Origin: an uncultured Pseudomonas sp.
GTDB lineage: Bacteria; Pseudomonadota; Gammaproteobacteria; Pseudomonadales; Pseudomonadaceae
DNA length: 15,377 nt
Assembly (NCBI RefSeq): GCF_946885885.1
Contig: NZ_CAMPHN010000103.1
Coordinates: forward strand, 1-15,377
Reading direction: 5' to 3'
The notes below the pieces were generated by a model, which was not told the DNA's origin, made no database searches, and saw nothing but the letters and a program-made list of their open reading frames with translations. Shown one piece after another: positions 9,151-15,377 of the stretch; positions within the stretch are counted from its first letter, which is position 1; each line of letters opens with the position of its first letter. Both the position numbers and the translations under genes were made by a program.

Positions 9151-10718
9151 GTTCGCCCATCACCGTTTACGTACCGCGCGACGCCAGTGCCCTGAGCCTG
9201 GGCGCCGACAAAGTGGCCCGGGCCATCGTTGCCGAGGCGGCGGCGCGCAATATCGAGGTGCGCCTGGTGCGCAACGGTTCGCGCGGGCTGTTCTGGCTCG
9301 AGCCGCTGGTCGAGGTCGCCACCCCGGCCGGGCGCGTGGCCTATGGCCCGGTCAAGGCCCGCGATGTCGCCGGCTTGTTCGATGCTGGTTTCCTCGACGG
9401 CGACGAACATTCCCTCGGTCTTGGCCTGACCGAGGAGATCGACTACCTCAAACGTCAGGAGCGCCTGACCTTCGCCCGCGCCGGGATCACCGATCCGCTG
9501 TCGCTCAGCGACTACATCGCCCATGACGGCTACCGCGGCCTCAAGCGCGCGCTGCAAATCGGCGCCGAGGCGACCATTGCCGAGGTGCTCGACTCCGGCC
9601 TGCGCGGGCGCGGCGGCGCGGCTTTCCCCACCGGGATCAAGTGGCGCACCGTGGCTGGCTGCGAAGCGGCGCAGAAGTACATCGTCTGCAATGCCGACGA
9701 GGGCGACTCCGGCACCTTCTCCGACCGCATGGTGATGGAGGACGACCCCTTCGTGCTGATCGAGGGCATGACCATCGCCGCTCTCGCGGTTGGCGCCACC
9801 GAGGGCTACATCTACCTGCGTTCGGAGTACCCGCACGCCGAGGCCACGCTCAAGGCGGCCATCGCCACGGCCAATGCCGAGGGCTATTTGGGCGACGATA
9901 TTCTCGGCAGCGGTCAGCGCTTCCATCTGCACCTGCGCCGTGGCGCCGGCGCCTATGTCTGCGGTGAGGAAACCTCATTGCTGGAAAGCCTCGAAGGCAA
10001 GCGTGGCGAGGTGCGGCCGAAGCCGCCACTGCCGGCGATCGAGGGCCTGTTCGGCCAACCCACGGTGATCAACAACGTGATCTCCCTGGCCTCGGTGCCG
10101 ATCATTCTCGACAAGGGCGGCGCCTATTACCGCGACTTCGGCATGGGTCGCTCGCTCGGCACATTGCCGATCCAGCTGACCGGCAACATCGCCCGCGGCG
10201 GCCTGATCGAAAAAGCTTTCGGCGTTACCCTGCGTGAACTGCTCTACGACTACGGCGGCGGCTCGGCCAGCGGTCGACCGATCCGCGCGGTGCAGGTCGG
10301 CGGCCCGCTCGGTGCCTACCTGCCGGAATCGCAATTCGACACGCCGCTGGACTACGAGGCCTTCGCCGCCCTCGGCGCGGTGCTCGGCCACGGCGGCATC
10401 GTGGTGTTCGACGATACGGTGGACATGGCCGACATGGCCCGTTACGCCATGGAGTTCTGCGCCATCGAATCCTGCGGCAAGTGCACGCCCTGCCGGATCG
10501 GTTCGACCCGCGGCGAAGAGCTGCTCGAACAGATCATCGTGGCGCGCTCCGAAGGCCCGCAGCCGGGACGCATCGAAGTGCTCAAGAGCCTCTGCGACAC
10601 CATGCTCGGCGCTTCGCTCTGCGCCCTCGGCGGGATGACGCCGTATCCGGTGCTGAGCGCTCTCAACCACTTTCCCGAGGACTTCGGCGTGTCGCAAGAC
10701 GCAGCCGAAGCCCGCTGA
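9147..10718 (+). CDS. fdsB: NAD+-dependent formate dehydrogenase, beta subunit
   Basis: 523-residue NuoF-like flavoprotein that binds FMN, NAD(H) and one [4Fe-4S] cluster and carries out NAD+ reduction. Residues 1 to about 75 look like the Trx-like extension of FdsB proteins; no cysteine occurs before residue 172, so that part carries no cluster. FMN/NADH-binding stretches are GLRGRGGAAFPTGIKW (151-166), CNADEGDSGTFSDR (181-194) and GAGAYVCGEETSLLES (267-281). Cluster ligands are C443, C446 and C449 (CGKCTPC) and C492 (LCALGG). The ATG at 9147 overlaps the fdsG stop and has a perfect AGGAGG 7 nt upstream. fdsA follows after 15 nt. The gene looks intact. Confidence 0.96.
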   Translation: MSSPITVYVPRDASALSLGADKVARAIVAEAAARNIEVRLVRNGSRGLFWLEPLVEVATPAGRVAYGPVKARDVAGLFDAGFLDGDEHSLGLGLTEEIDYLKRQERLTFARAGITDPLSLSDYIAHDGYRGLKRALQIGAEATIAEVLDSGLRGRGGAAFPTGIKWRTVAGCEAAQKYIVCNADEGDSGTFSDRMVMEDDPFVLIEGMTIAALAVGATEGYIYLRSEYPHAEATLKAAIATANAEGYLGDDILGSGQRFHLHLRRGAGAYVCGEETSLLESLEGKRGEVRPKPPLPAIEGLFGQPTVINNVISLASVPIILDKGGAYYRDFGMGRSLGTLPIQLTGNIARGGLIEKAFGVTLRELLYDYGGGSASGRPIRAVQVGGPLGAYLPESQFDTPLDYEAFAALGAVLGHGGIVVFDDTVDMADMARYAMEFCAIESCGKCTPCRIGSTRGEELLEQIIVARSEGPQPGRIEVLKSLCDTMLGASLCALGGMTPYPVLSALNHFPEDFGVSQDAAEAR

Positions 10719-10733
10719 TCCGGAGGCGTCCTC

Positions 10734-13577
10734 ATGGCCCTGTATCGTGAACTCGACTATGGCACCCCCGCCCGCACCGGCGCCCCGGTAACGGTGGAAA
10801 TCGACGGCACCGCGATCACCGTGCCGGCTGGCACCTCGGTGATGCGCGCCGCGCAAGAGGCGGGCATCTCGGTGCCCAAGCTGTGCGCCAGCGACAGCCT
10901 GGAGCCGTTCGGCTCGTGCCGCCTGTGTACCGTGGAAATCGAAGGTCGGCGCGGCTTCCCAGCCTCCTGCACCACCCCGGTGGAGCCGGGCATGAAGGTG
11001 CGCACGCAGAGCCCCAAGCTCGCCGAACTGCGCCGCGGCACCATGGAGCTGTATATCTCCGATCACCCGCTGGACTGCCTGACCTGCTCGGCCAACGGCA
11101 ACTGCGAACTGCAGGACATGGCCGGCGTGGTCGGCCTGCGCGAAGTGCGCTACGACCCGGTGAAGACCCACCTGGCCGAGACCAAGGACGAATCCAACCC
11201 CTATTTCACCTTCGACCCGGCCAAGTGCATCGTCTGCAACCGTTGCGTGCGCGCCTGTGAAGAAGTGCAGGGCACCTTTGCCCTGACCATCAGCGGCCGT
11301 GGCTTCGACTCGCAGGTCAGCGCCGGGCAGAACGAAGATTTCCTCGACTCCGAGTGCGTGTCCTGCGGCGCCTGCGTGCAGGCCTGCCCGACCGCCACGC
11401 TGATGGAAAAATCGGTGATCGAGCTGGGCCAGGCCGAGCGTAGCGTGACCACCACCTGCGCCTATTGCGGCGTCGGTTGCTCGTTCAAGGCCGAGATCAA
11501 GGGTAACGAAGTGGTGCGCATGGTGCCGAACAAGGACGGCCACGCCAACCACGGCCACTCCTGCGTCAAGGGCCGTTTCGCCTGGGGTTACGCCACCCAC
11601 CCGGACCGTATCGCCGCGCCGATGATTCGCGAGAGCATCCACGAGCCTTGGCGTACCGTGGGCTGGGACGAGGCGATCGCCTATACCGCCCAGCGTTTCA
11701 AGGATATCCAGGCGCAATACGGCCGCGGCTCGGTCGGCGGCCTGACCTCGTCGCGCTGCACCAACGAAGAAGCCTACCTGGTACAGAAACTGGTGCGCGC
11801 CGCCTTTGGCAACAATAACGTCGACACCTGTGCGCGGGTTTGCCATTCGCCGACCGGCTACGGCCTCAAGGTCACCCTCGGCGAATCCGCCGGCACCCAG
11901 GATTTCGACTCGGTGCTGGCCGCCGATGTGGTGCTGGTGATCGGCGCCAACCCCACCGATGGGCACCCGGTGTTCGGCTCGCAGCTCAAGCGTCGTCTGC
12001 GCGAGGGCGCCAAGCTGATCGTCGCCGACCCGCGCGGCATCGACCTGGTGCGCGGCCCGCACGTCAAGGCCGACCACCACCTGCAGCTGCGCCCGGGCAG
12101 CAACGTCGCCCTGCTCAACAGCCTGGCTCACGTGATCGTCACGGAAGGGCTGGTGGACGAGGCCTTCGTCGCCGAGCGCTGCGAGATTGAGGCCTTCGAG
12201 CAGTGGCGCACCTTCGTCGCCGACCCACGCCACAGCCCCGAGGCCATGGAAGCATTGACCGGCGTGCCGGCCGCCAGCGTGCGCGCCGCTGCCCGTCTCT
12301 ACGCGACTGGCGGCAACGCGGCGATCTACTACGGCCTGGGTGTGACCGAACACAGCCAGGGTTCCTCGACCGTGATGGCCATCGCCAACCTGGCCATGGC
12401 CACCGGCAATATCGGCCGCGCCGGCGTCGGCGTGAACCCGCTGCGCGGGCAAAACAACGTGCAGGGCTCTTGCGACATGGGTTCCTTTCCCCATGAATTG
12501 CCCGGTTACCGCCACGTCTCCGATCCGCAGGCACGGGCGCAGTTCGAACAATCCTGGGGCGTCAGCCTGCTCGACGAGCCGGGTCTGCGCATCCCTAACA
12601 TGCTGGCCGCGGCCCATGCCGGCACCTTCAAGGGCATCTACATTCAGGGCGAAGACCCGGCGCAGTCCGACCCGGACACCCAGCACGTCACCGATGCGCT
12701 CAAGGCCATGGAGTGCGTGGTGGTGCAGGACCTGTTCCTCAACGAAACCGCCAAGTTCGCCCATGTGTTCCTGCCCGGCGCCTCCTTCCTGGAGAAGAAC
12801 GGCACCTTCACCAACGCCGAGCGGCGCATCTCGCCGGTGCGCAAGGTGATGCCGGCGCTGGCCGGCAAGGAAGACTGGGAAGTGACGGTGGCGCTGTCCA
12901 ACGCCCTCGGCTACCCGATGAACTACACCCATCCGTCGCAGATCATGGACGAGATCGCCAGCCTGACCCCGACCTTCACCGGCGTCAGCTACGCCAAGCT
13001 CGACCGCATGGGCAGCATCCAGTGGCCGTGCAACGACGAAGCGCCGCAGGGCACGCCGATCATGCACGAGGAGCAGTTCGTGCGCGGCAAGGGCCGCTTT
13101 ATGATCACCGAGTACATCGCCACCGAGGAGCGCACTTCGCGCAAGCGCCCGCTGATCCTCACCACCGGGCGTATCCTCTCGCAGTACAACGTCGGCGCGC
13201 AGACCCGGCGTACCGCCAACGGCGCCTGGCATGCCGAGGATCGCCTGGAAATCCACCCGGTGGATGCCGAGGACCGCGGGATCAACGATGGCGACTGGGT
13301 GTCGATCAACAGCCGCGCCGGCGAGACGGCGATGCGCGCGACCATCACCGAACGGGTGCAGCCGGGGATCGTCTACACCACCTTCCACCACCCGGAATCC
13401 GGCGCCAACGTGATCACCACCGACAACTCGGACTGGGCCACCAACTGCCCGGAATACAAGGTCACCGCGGTGCAGATCAGCAAGGTCGAGGCGCCTTCGC
13501 AGTGGCAGAATGAGTTCCAGGCCTTTACCCACGAGCAGCTCGACCTGCTGCCGCAGATCAAGGTGGTGCAGCTATGA
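10734..13577 (+). CDS. fdsA: NAD+-dependent formate dehydrogenase, catalytic alpha subunit
   Basis: 947-residue molybdenum subunit that oxidises formate to CO2. Domains in order: plant-ferredoxin-like [2Fe-2S] (C51, C62, C65, C79); NuoG-type His-Cys cluster (H111, C115, C118, C124); two ferredoxin clusters (C165, C168, C171, C175 and C208, C211, C214, C218); then the bis-MGD catalytic domain starting with its own [4Fe-4S] (C242, C245, C249, C277). C370 in CARVCHSPT is the expected molybdenum ligand, so it is a Cys rather than Sec enzyme, with H371 next to it. R571 in PLRGQNNVQG lies 201 residues later, the same spacing as Cys386-Arg587 in the Rhodobacter capsulatus enzyme. GGAGG lies 7 nt before the ATG. 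All ligands are present. The stop overlaps an ATG (ATGA). Confidence 0.97.
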   Translation: MALYRELDYGTPARTGAPVTVEIDGTAITVPAGTSVMRAAQEAGISVPKLCASDSLEPFGSCRLCTVEIEGRRGFPASCTTPVEPGMKVRTQSPKLAELRRGTMELYISDHPLDCLTCSANGNCELQDMAGVVGLREVRYDPVKTHLAETKDESNPYFTFDPAKCIVCNRCVRACEEVQGTFALTISGRGFDSQVSAGQNEDFLDSECVSCGACVQACPTATLMEKSVIELGQAERSVTTTCAYCGVGCSFKAEIKGNEVVRMVPNKDGHANHGHSCVKGRFAWGYATHPDRIAAPMIRESIHEPWRTVGWDEAIAYTAQRFKDIQAQYGRGSVGGLTSSRCTNEEAYLVQKLVRAAFGNNNVDTCARVCHSPTGYGLKVTLGESAGTQDFDSVLAADVVLVIGANPTDGHPVFGSQLKRRLREGAKLIVADPRGIDLVRGPHVKADHHLQLRPGSNVALLNSLAHVIVTEGLVDEAFVAERCEIEAFEQWRTFVADPRHSPEAMEALTGVPAASVRAAARLYATGGNAAIYYGLGVTEHSQGSSTVMAIANLAMATGNIGRAGVGVNPLRGQNNVQGSCDMGSFPHELPGYRHVSDPQARAQFEQSWGVSLLDEPGLRIPNMLAAAHAGTFKGIYIQGEDPAQSDPDTQHVTDALKAMECVVVQDLFLNETAKFAHVFLPGASFLEKNGTFTNAERRISPVRKVMPALAGKEDWEVTVALSNALGYPMNYTHPSQIMDEIASLTPTFTGVSYAKLDRMGSIQWPCNDEAPQGTPIMHEEQFVRGKGRFMITEYIATEERTSRKRPLILTTGRILSQYNVGAQTRRTANGAWHAEDRLEIHPVDAEDRGINDGDWVSINSRAGETAMRATITERVQPGIVYTTFHHPESGANVITTDNSDWATNCPEYKVTAVQISKVEAPSQWQNEFQAFTHEQLDLLPQIKVVQL

Positions 13578-13726
13578 GCCGCGCGGTGCAGACCCGTAGC
13601 CCGGATGCAATCCGGGGCATCGGTAGCGGCCATGGAACCGCTTCCGCGGATTTTATCCGGGCTACAACGCGCTCAACCTGCGCGGTTCGACCCGTGCTAC
13701 CGAGGGGGACTCTGCAATGGGCATGA
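13574..13726 (+). CDS. Possible 50-codon leader-type ORF through the intergenic REP
   Basis: An ATG overlapping the fdsA stop (ATGA) opens a 50-codon frame (MSRAVQTRSPDAIRG...) that runs through the REPIN-like element and stops at 13724-13726, inside the first codons of fdsD. The peptide looks like nothing known and most of it is repeat sequence, so it is unlikely to be a protein of selected function. It could still let ribosomes leave fdsA and reach fdsD, keeping the two coupled. The beginning MSRA also resembles the FdhD start MSRRA, so it may be a relic. Confidence 0.2.
   Translation: MSRAVQTRSPDAIRGIGSGHGTASADFIRATTRSTCAVRPVLPRGTLQWA
13596..13665. repeat. REPIN-like inverted repeat, copy 3, between fdsA and fdsD
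   Basis: It starts GTAGCCCGGATGCAATCCGG and ends ATCCGGGCTAC. The right arm has drifted (CCGCGGATTTTATCCGG). The spacer keeps the AACCGCTT/CCGC part seen in copies 1 and 2. It sits 18 nt after the fdsA stop, inside the operon, where the RNA can fold into strong stems. Confidence 0.8.
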
Positions 13727-13968
13727 ACGCCACGCAACTGATCAAGATGGCCAACCAGATCGGCGACTTCTTCGCCTCACAACCCGACCCGCAGCAGAGC
13801 CGCGATGACTTCGCCCAGCACCTGCGGCGCCAATGGGACCCGCAGATGCGCACCGCGCTCTACGCCCATCTGGATGCCAGCGGCGGCGAAGGGTTGAGCG
13901 CCTTCGTGGTCGAGGCGATGCGCTCGCGGCGCGATCAGGTCGAGCCGTTGGCCGCGCGAGCAGTGTAG
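13717..13968 (+). CDS. fdsD: Formate dehydrogenase, delta subunit
   Basis: 83-residue small soluble protein. LIKMANQIGDFFASQPD (9-25) and HLRRQWDPQMRTAL (35-48) are hallmark stretches of the FdsD family (formate dehydrogenase delta subunit), which is needed for active FdsGBA complex and is thought to help cofactor handling or assembly. No cysteine is present, so it carries no cluster. GGGGGA lies 7 nt before the ATG; a second ATG two codons on is possible. It is separated from fdsA by 139 nt with a REPIN-like element, unlike the tight fdsG-B-A packing. The order here is fdsGBA-fdsD-fdhD, whereas Cupriavidus has fdsGBA-C(fdhD)-D. Confidence 0.9.
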   Translation: MGMNATQLIKMANQIGDFFASQPDPQQSRDDFAQHLRRQWDPQMRTALYAHLDASGGEGLSAFVVEAMRSRRDQVEPLAARAV

Positions 13969-13988
13969 GGGCTATACGCACCAGCCCC
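13968..13988 (+). terminator. Weak hairpin at the end of fdsD
   Basis: GGGGCT (13968-13973) pairs with AGCCCC (13983-13988) around a 9-nt loop, starting in the fdsD stop codon. There is no U-tract, so at most it slows transcription or protects the 3' end. Read-through into fdhD is plausible. Confidence 0.25.
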
Positions 13989-14021
13989 GCTAATGCCCAA
14001 CAACCATCAAGTCTCGGTTCG

Positions 14022-14124
14022 CCGTAGGGTGGATGACGCTCTTTTCATCCACCATCGCGGCACCATGGTGGGTCGATGAAACATGATTCACCCTACGGAT
14101 TGGTGCGCAGGGCGCACCCTACGG
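14022..14124. repeat. Compound palindromic repeat of the CCGTAGGGTGG family
   Basis: The gap between fdsD and fdhD contains CCGTAGGGTG at its left edge and CACCCTACGG (14089-14098) inverted to it. Inside are a 9-bp stem GGTGGATGA/TCATCCACC (14028-14036, 14045-14053) and the palindrome CACCATGGTG (14061-14070). A second CACCCTACGGAT (14115-14126) repeats the one at 14089-14100, with the 7-bp hairpin GGTGCGC/GCGCACC (14102-14118) next to it. Such GTAGGGTGGATGA repeats are frequent in pseudomonad intergenic DNA. No terminator is evident. Confidence 0.65.
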
Positions 14125-14148
14125 ATCATCGCGAGGAATCCGCATCAC

Positions 14149-14982
14149 ATGTCACGCCGTGCCCCCCGTCCGCTCGCCGATGATCGCGCCGCCCACCCGG
14201 CGCCGGATGGCTACGCCTACGTCGAGTTGGACGACGCGGCTGCTGCGGGCAGCGCCATGCTCGCCGAGGAGTGCGCCCTGGCGATCGCCTACAACGGTAT
14301 CGGCCATGCGGTGATGATGGTCTCGCCCTCGGCTATCGAAGACTTCGTCATCGGCTTCAGCCTGAGCAGCGCGGTGGTCGAGAGCGTCGACGATATCTAC
14401 GACATTCGCATCCAGCGCAGCGGCGACAGCCTCAGCGCCGACGTGCAGATCAGCAACCGCGCGTTCTGGGCGCTCAAGCAGCAACGTCGGCAACTGGCCG
14501 GCACCAGCGGTTGCGGCCTGTGTGGCGTGGCGGCGCTGGAACAGGCGCTGCCGCAACTCACGCCACTACCGTCCAGCCCGTTGCCGCCCGCCAAACACCT
14601 GAGCGACCTGCGCACGCGCATCGCCGACGTACAAAGCCTGGCGCGCCACAGCGGCGCCCTGCATGCCGCACTGTATGTCGACCGGGTCGGTGAAATCGGC
14701 CTGTGTCGCGAGGATATCGGCCGGCATAACGCCCTCGACAAGCTGATCGGCGCGCTACGCCGGCAAGGCCGCAACCCACGCCAGGGTTTCGTGGTGATCA
14801 CCAGCCGCTGCAGCCTGGAATTGATCCACAAGGCGGTACGCGGCGAATTCGCCACCCTGGTCAGCCTTTCGGCACCGACCGACCTCACCGTGCGCTGGGC
14901 CCGTGAGCATCGGCTCAACCTGATTCACTTGCCCCATCACAGCGCGCCGCGGGTTTACAGCCCGGCCCCGGATGGGCGGTAA
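14149..14982 (+). CDS. fdhD: FdhD sulfurtransferase for formate dehydrogenase activation
   Basis: 277-residue cytoplasmic protein that takes sulfur from a cysteine desulfurase and passes it to the bis-MGD cofactor, without which formate dehydrogenase is inactive. The sulfur-carrying motif GTSGCGLCG holds C122 and C125, matching C121/C124 of E. coli FdhD. EDFVIGFSLS, REDIGRHNALDKLIG and the SRCSLELIHKA stretch are also characteristic. The ATG at 14149 was chosen with GAGGA 11 nt upstream; an in-frame ATG at 14083 lies inside repeat sequence and would add an unlikely N-terminus. It is the last gene of the fds cluster (fdsC in Cupriavidus naming) and is separated from fdsD by 180 nt of repeats. 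Confidence 0.95.
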   Translation: MSRRAPRPLADDRAAHPAPDGYAYVELDDAAAAGSAMLAEECALAIAYNGIGHAVMMVSPSAIEDFVIGFSLSSAVVESVDDIYDIRIQRSGDSLSADVQISNRAFWALKQQRRQLAGTSGCGLCGVAALEQALPQLTPLPSSPLPPAKHLSDLRTRIADVQSLARHSGALHAALYVDRVGEIGLCREDIGRHNALDKLIGALRRQGRNPRQGFVVITSRCSLELIHKAVRGEFATLVSLSAPTDLTVRWAREHRLNLIHLPHHSAPRVYSPAPDGR

Positions 14983-15027
14983 ATCAGGGGGCTTTGTGTT
15001 TGCGAACAAAGGCCGCGCGCCCAGCAG

Positions 15028-15104
15028 CCCGTAGCCCGGGTTAGCCTAGGCGTAACCCGGGAGGCCGCGGCCCCGGATTACGCTGCGCTAATCCAGGCTA
15101 CGGG
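15028..15104. repeat. Compound palindromic repeat between fdhD and yrfG
   Basis: Outer arms CCCGTAGCC (15028-15036) and GGCTACGGG (15096-15104) enclose two perfect hairpins: CCCGGGTTA/TAACCCGGG (15035-15043, 15053-15061) and GGATTA/TAATCC (15075-15080, 15089-15094). The folded RNA would be cloverleaf-like. It lies between the convergent fdhD and yrfG genes and may end both transcripts, though no U-tract is seen. Confidence 0.7.
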
Positions 15105-15144
15105 TTCCTTCCGCCGACAGCTGCGATATTGGTCAGGCATCGGA

Positions 15145-15377
15145 TCACAGCCCTGCGATCAACGCTCGGTAATCCTCCACCGCGGCGAACTCCTCGGTGT
15201 CCTTGGGGCCGGCCTGGCTGTCCGGCTGACGCACCGCGAGCAATTGGGCGACGCCGAAATCCCGTGCGCTGCGCAGGATCGGCAGGCTGTCGTCGATAAA
15301 CAGGCTGCGCGCCGGGTCGAACTCGACGTCCTGGCGCAGGGCGAACCAGAACTGCTGGTCCTCCTTGGGGAAACCGT
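15145..15377 (-). CDS. yrfG: HAD-family GMP/IMP nucleotidase YrfG-like (partial, 5' end outside window)
   Basis: Only the C-terminal 76 residues are inside the window; the start lies beyond 15377. The fragment begins GFPKEDQQFWFAL, where the lysine is HAD motif III, and continues with FIDDSLPILRSARDFG, the acidic metal-binding motif IV of HAD phosphatases. It ends VEDYRALIAGL. This pattern fits YrfG, which hydrolyses GMP and IMP in E. coli; other HAD-IA phosphatases cannot be excluded from the fragment. It converges on fdhD. In E. coli yrfG is followed by hslR and hslO; here fdhD takes that place. Confidence 0.82.
   Translation of the reverse strand, partial: GFPKEDQQFWFALRQDVEFDPARSLFIDDSLPILRSARDFGVAQLLAVRQPDSQAGPKDTEEFAAVEDYRALIAGL

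Noticed and set aside
11841..11843. Possible selenocysteine formate dehydrogenase
   Set aside because: The molybdenum-ligand codon is TGC (Cys), not TGA, and the frame has no internal stop.
9975..13532. Very long (1185-codon) open frame antisense to fdsB/fdsA
   Set aside because: It mirrors the strongly supported fdsA frame in GC-rich DNA. Its His/Gly/Val/Ala-rich composition is that expected of a shadow frame, and it has no recognisable domain.

Overview
The window looks like chromosomal DNA of a Pseudomonas-type gammaproteobacterium. The DNA is GC-rich, proteins such as PckA and Hsp33 have lengths and motifs usual for that group, and the intergenic gaps hold REP-type palindromes (GTAGCCCGGATGCAATCCGG and TGTAGGAGCGG families) typical of Pseudomonas genomes. 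No insertion sequence, phage, CRISPR array, tRNA or rRNA was found. No gap between genes exceeds about 230 bases.

Layout. A RecQ-family helicase with an unusual domain order (184-2109, minus) lies between repeat elements. Then come pckA (ATP-type PEP carboxykinase, minus, with a strong UUCG-loop terminator) and hslO (Hsp33, minus). Divergent from hslO is an LpxT-like PAP2 membrane protein (plus). It converges on a secreted glycine-zipper protein with a His/Lys-rich tail (minus), which is followed by a TorF-like outer-membrane protein (minus). The right half is a formate oxidation locus: a ModE-type regulator with a periplasmic-binding-protein-like domain (FdsR-like, minus) divergent from fdsG-fdsB-fdsA-fdsD-fdhD (plus). 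The window ends inside the 3' part of a yrfG-like HAD nucleotidase (minus).

How the genes work together. FdsG, FdsB, FdsA and FdsD would form a soluble, cytoplasmic, molybdenum bis-MGD, NAD+-dependent formate dehydrogenase (formate + NAD+ -> CO2 + NADH). FdhD supplies the sulfur needed to activate the molybdenum cofactor. The divergent regulator probably controls the operon through a repeated TTCATATkTTrTGCG motif in the shared 184-bp promoter region. All iron-sulfur, flavin and molybdenum-site residues checked are present, so the enzyme looks intact.

Context. In E. coli, yrfG, hslR, hslO and pckA lie close together. Here hslO and yrfG are about 10 kb apart, separated by the envelope genes and the formate locus, and no hslR is seen between them. 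This suggests an accessory segment inserted into, or rearranged with, a conserved neighbourhood. Most of the window is ordinary and well explained, and I do not see a convincing new multi-gene system. The most unusual items are the domain-shuffled RecQ, the REPIN-like repeats (one inside the formate dehydrogenase operon), the candidate FdsR operator, and the His/Lys-tailed glycine-zipper protein.
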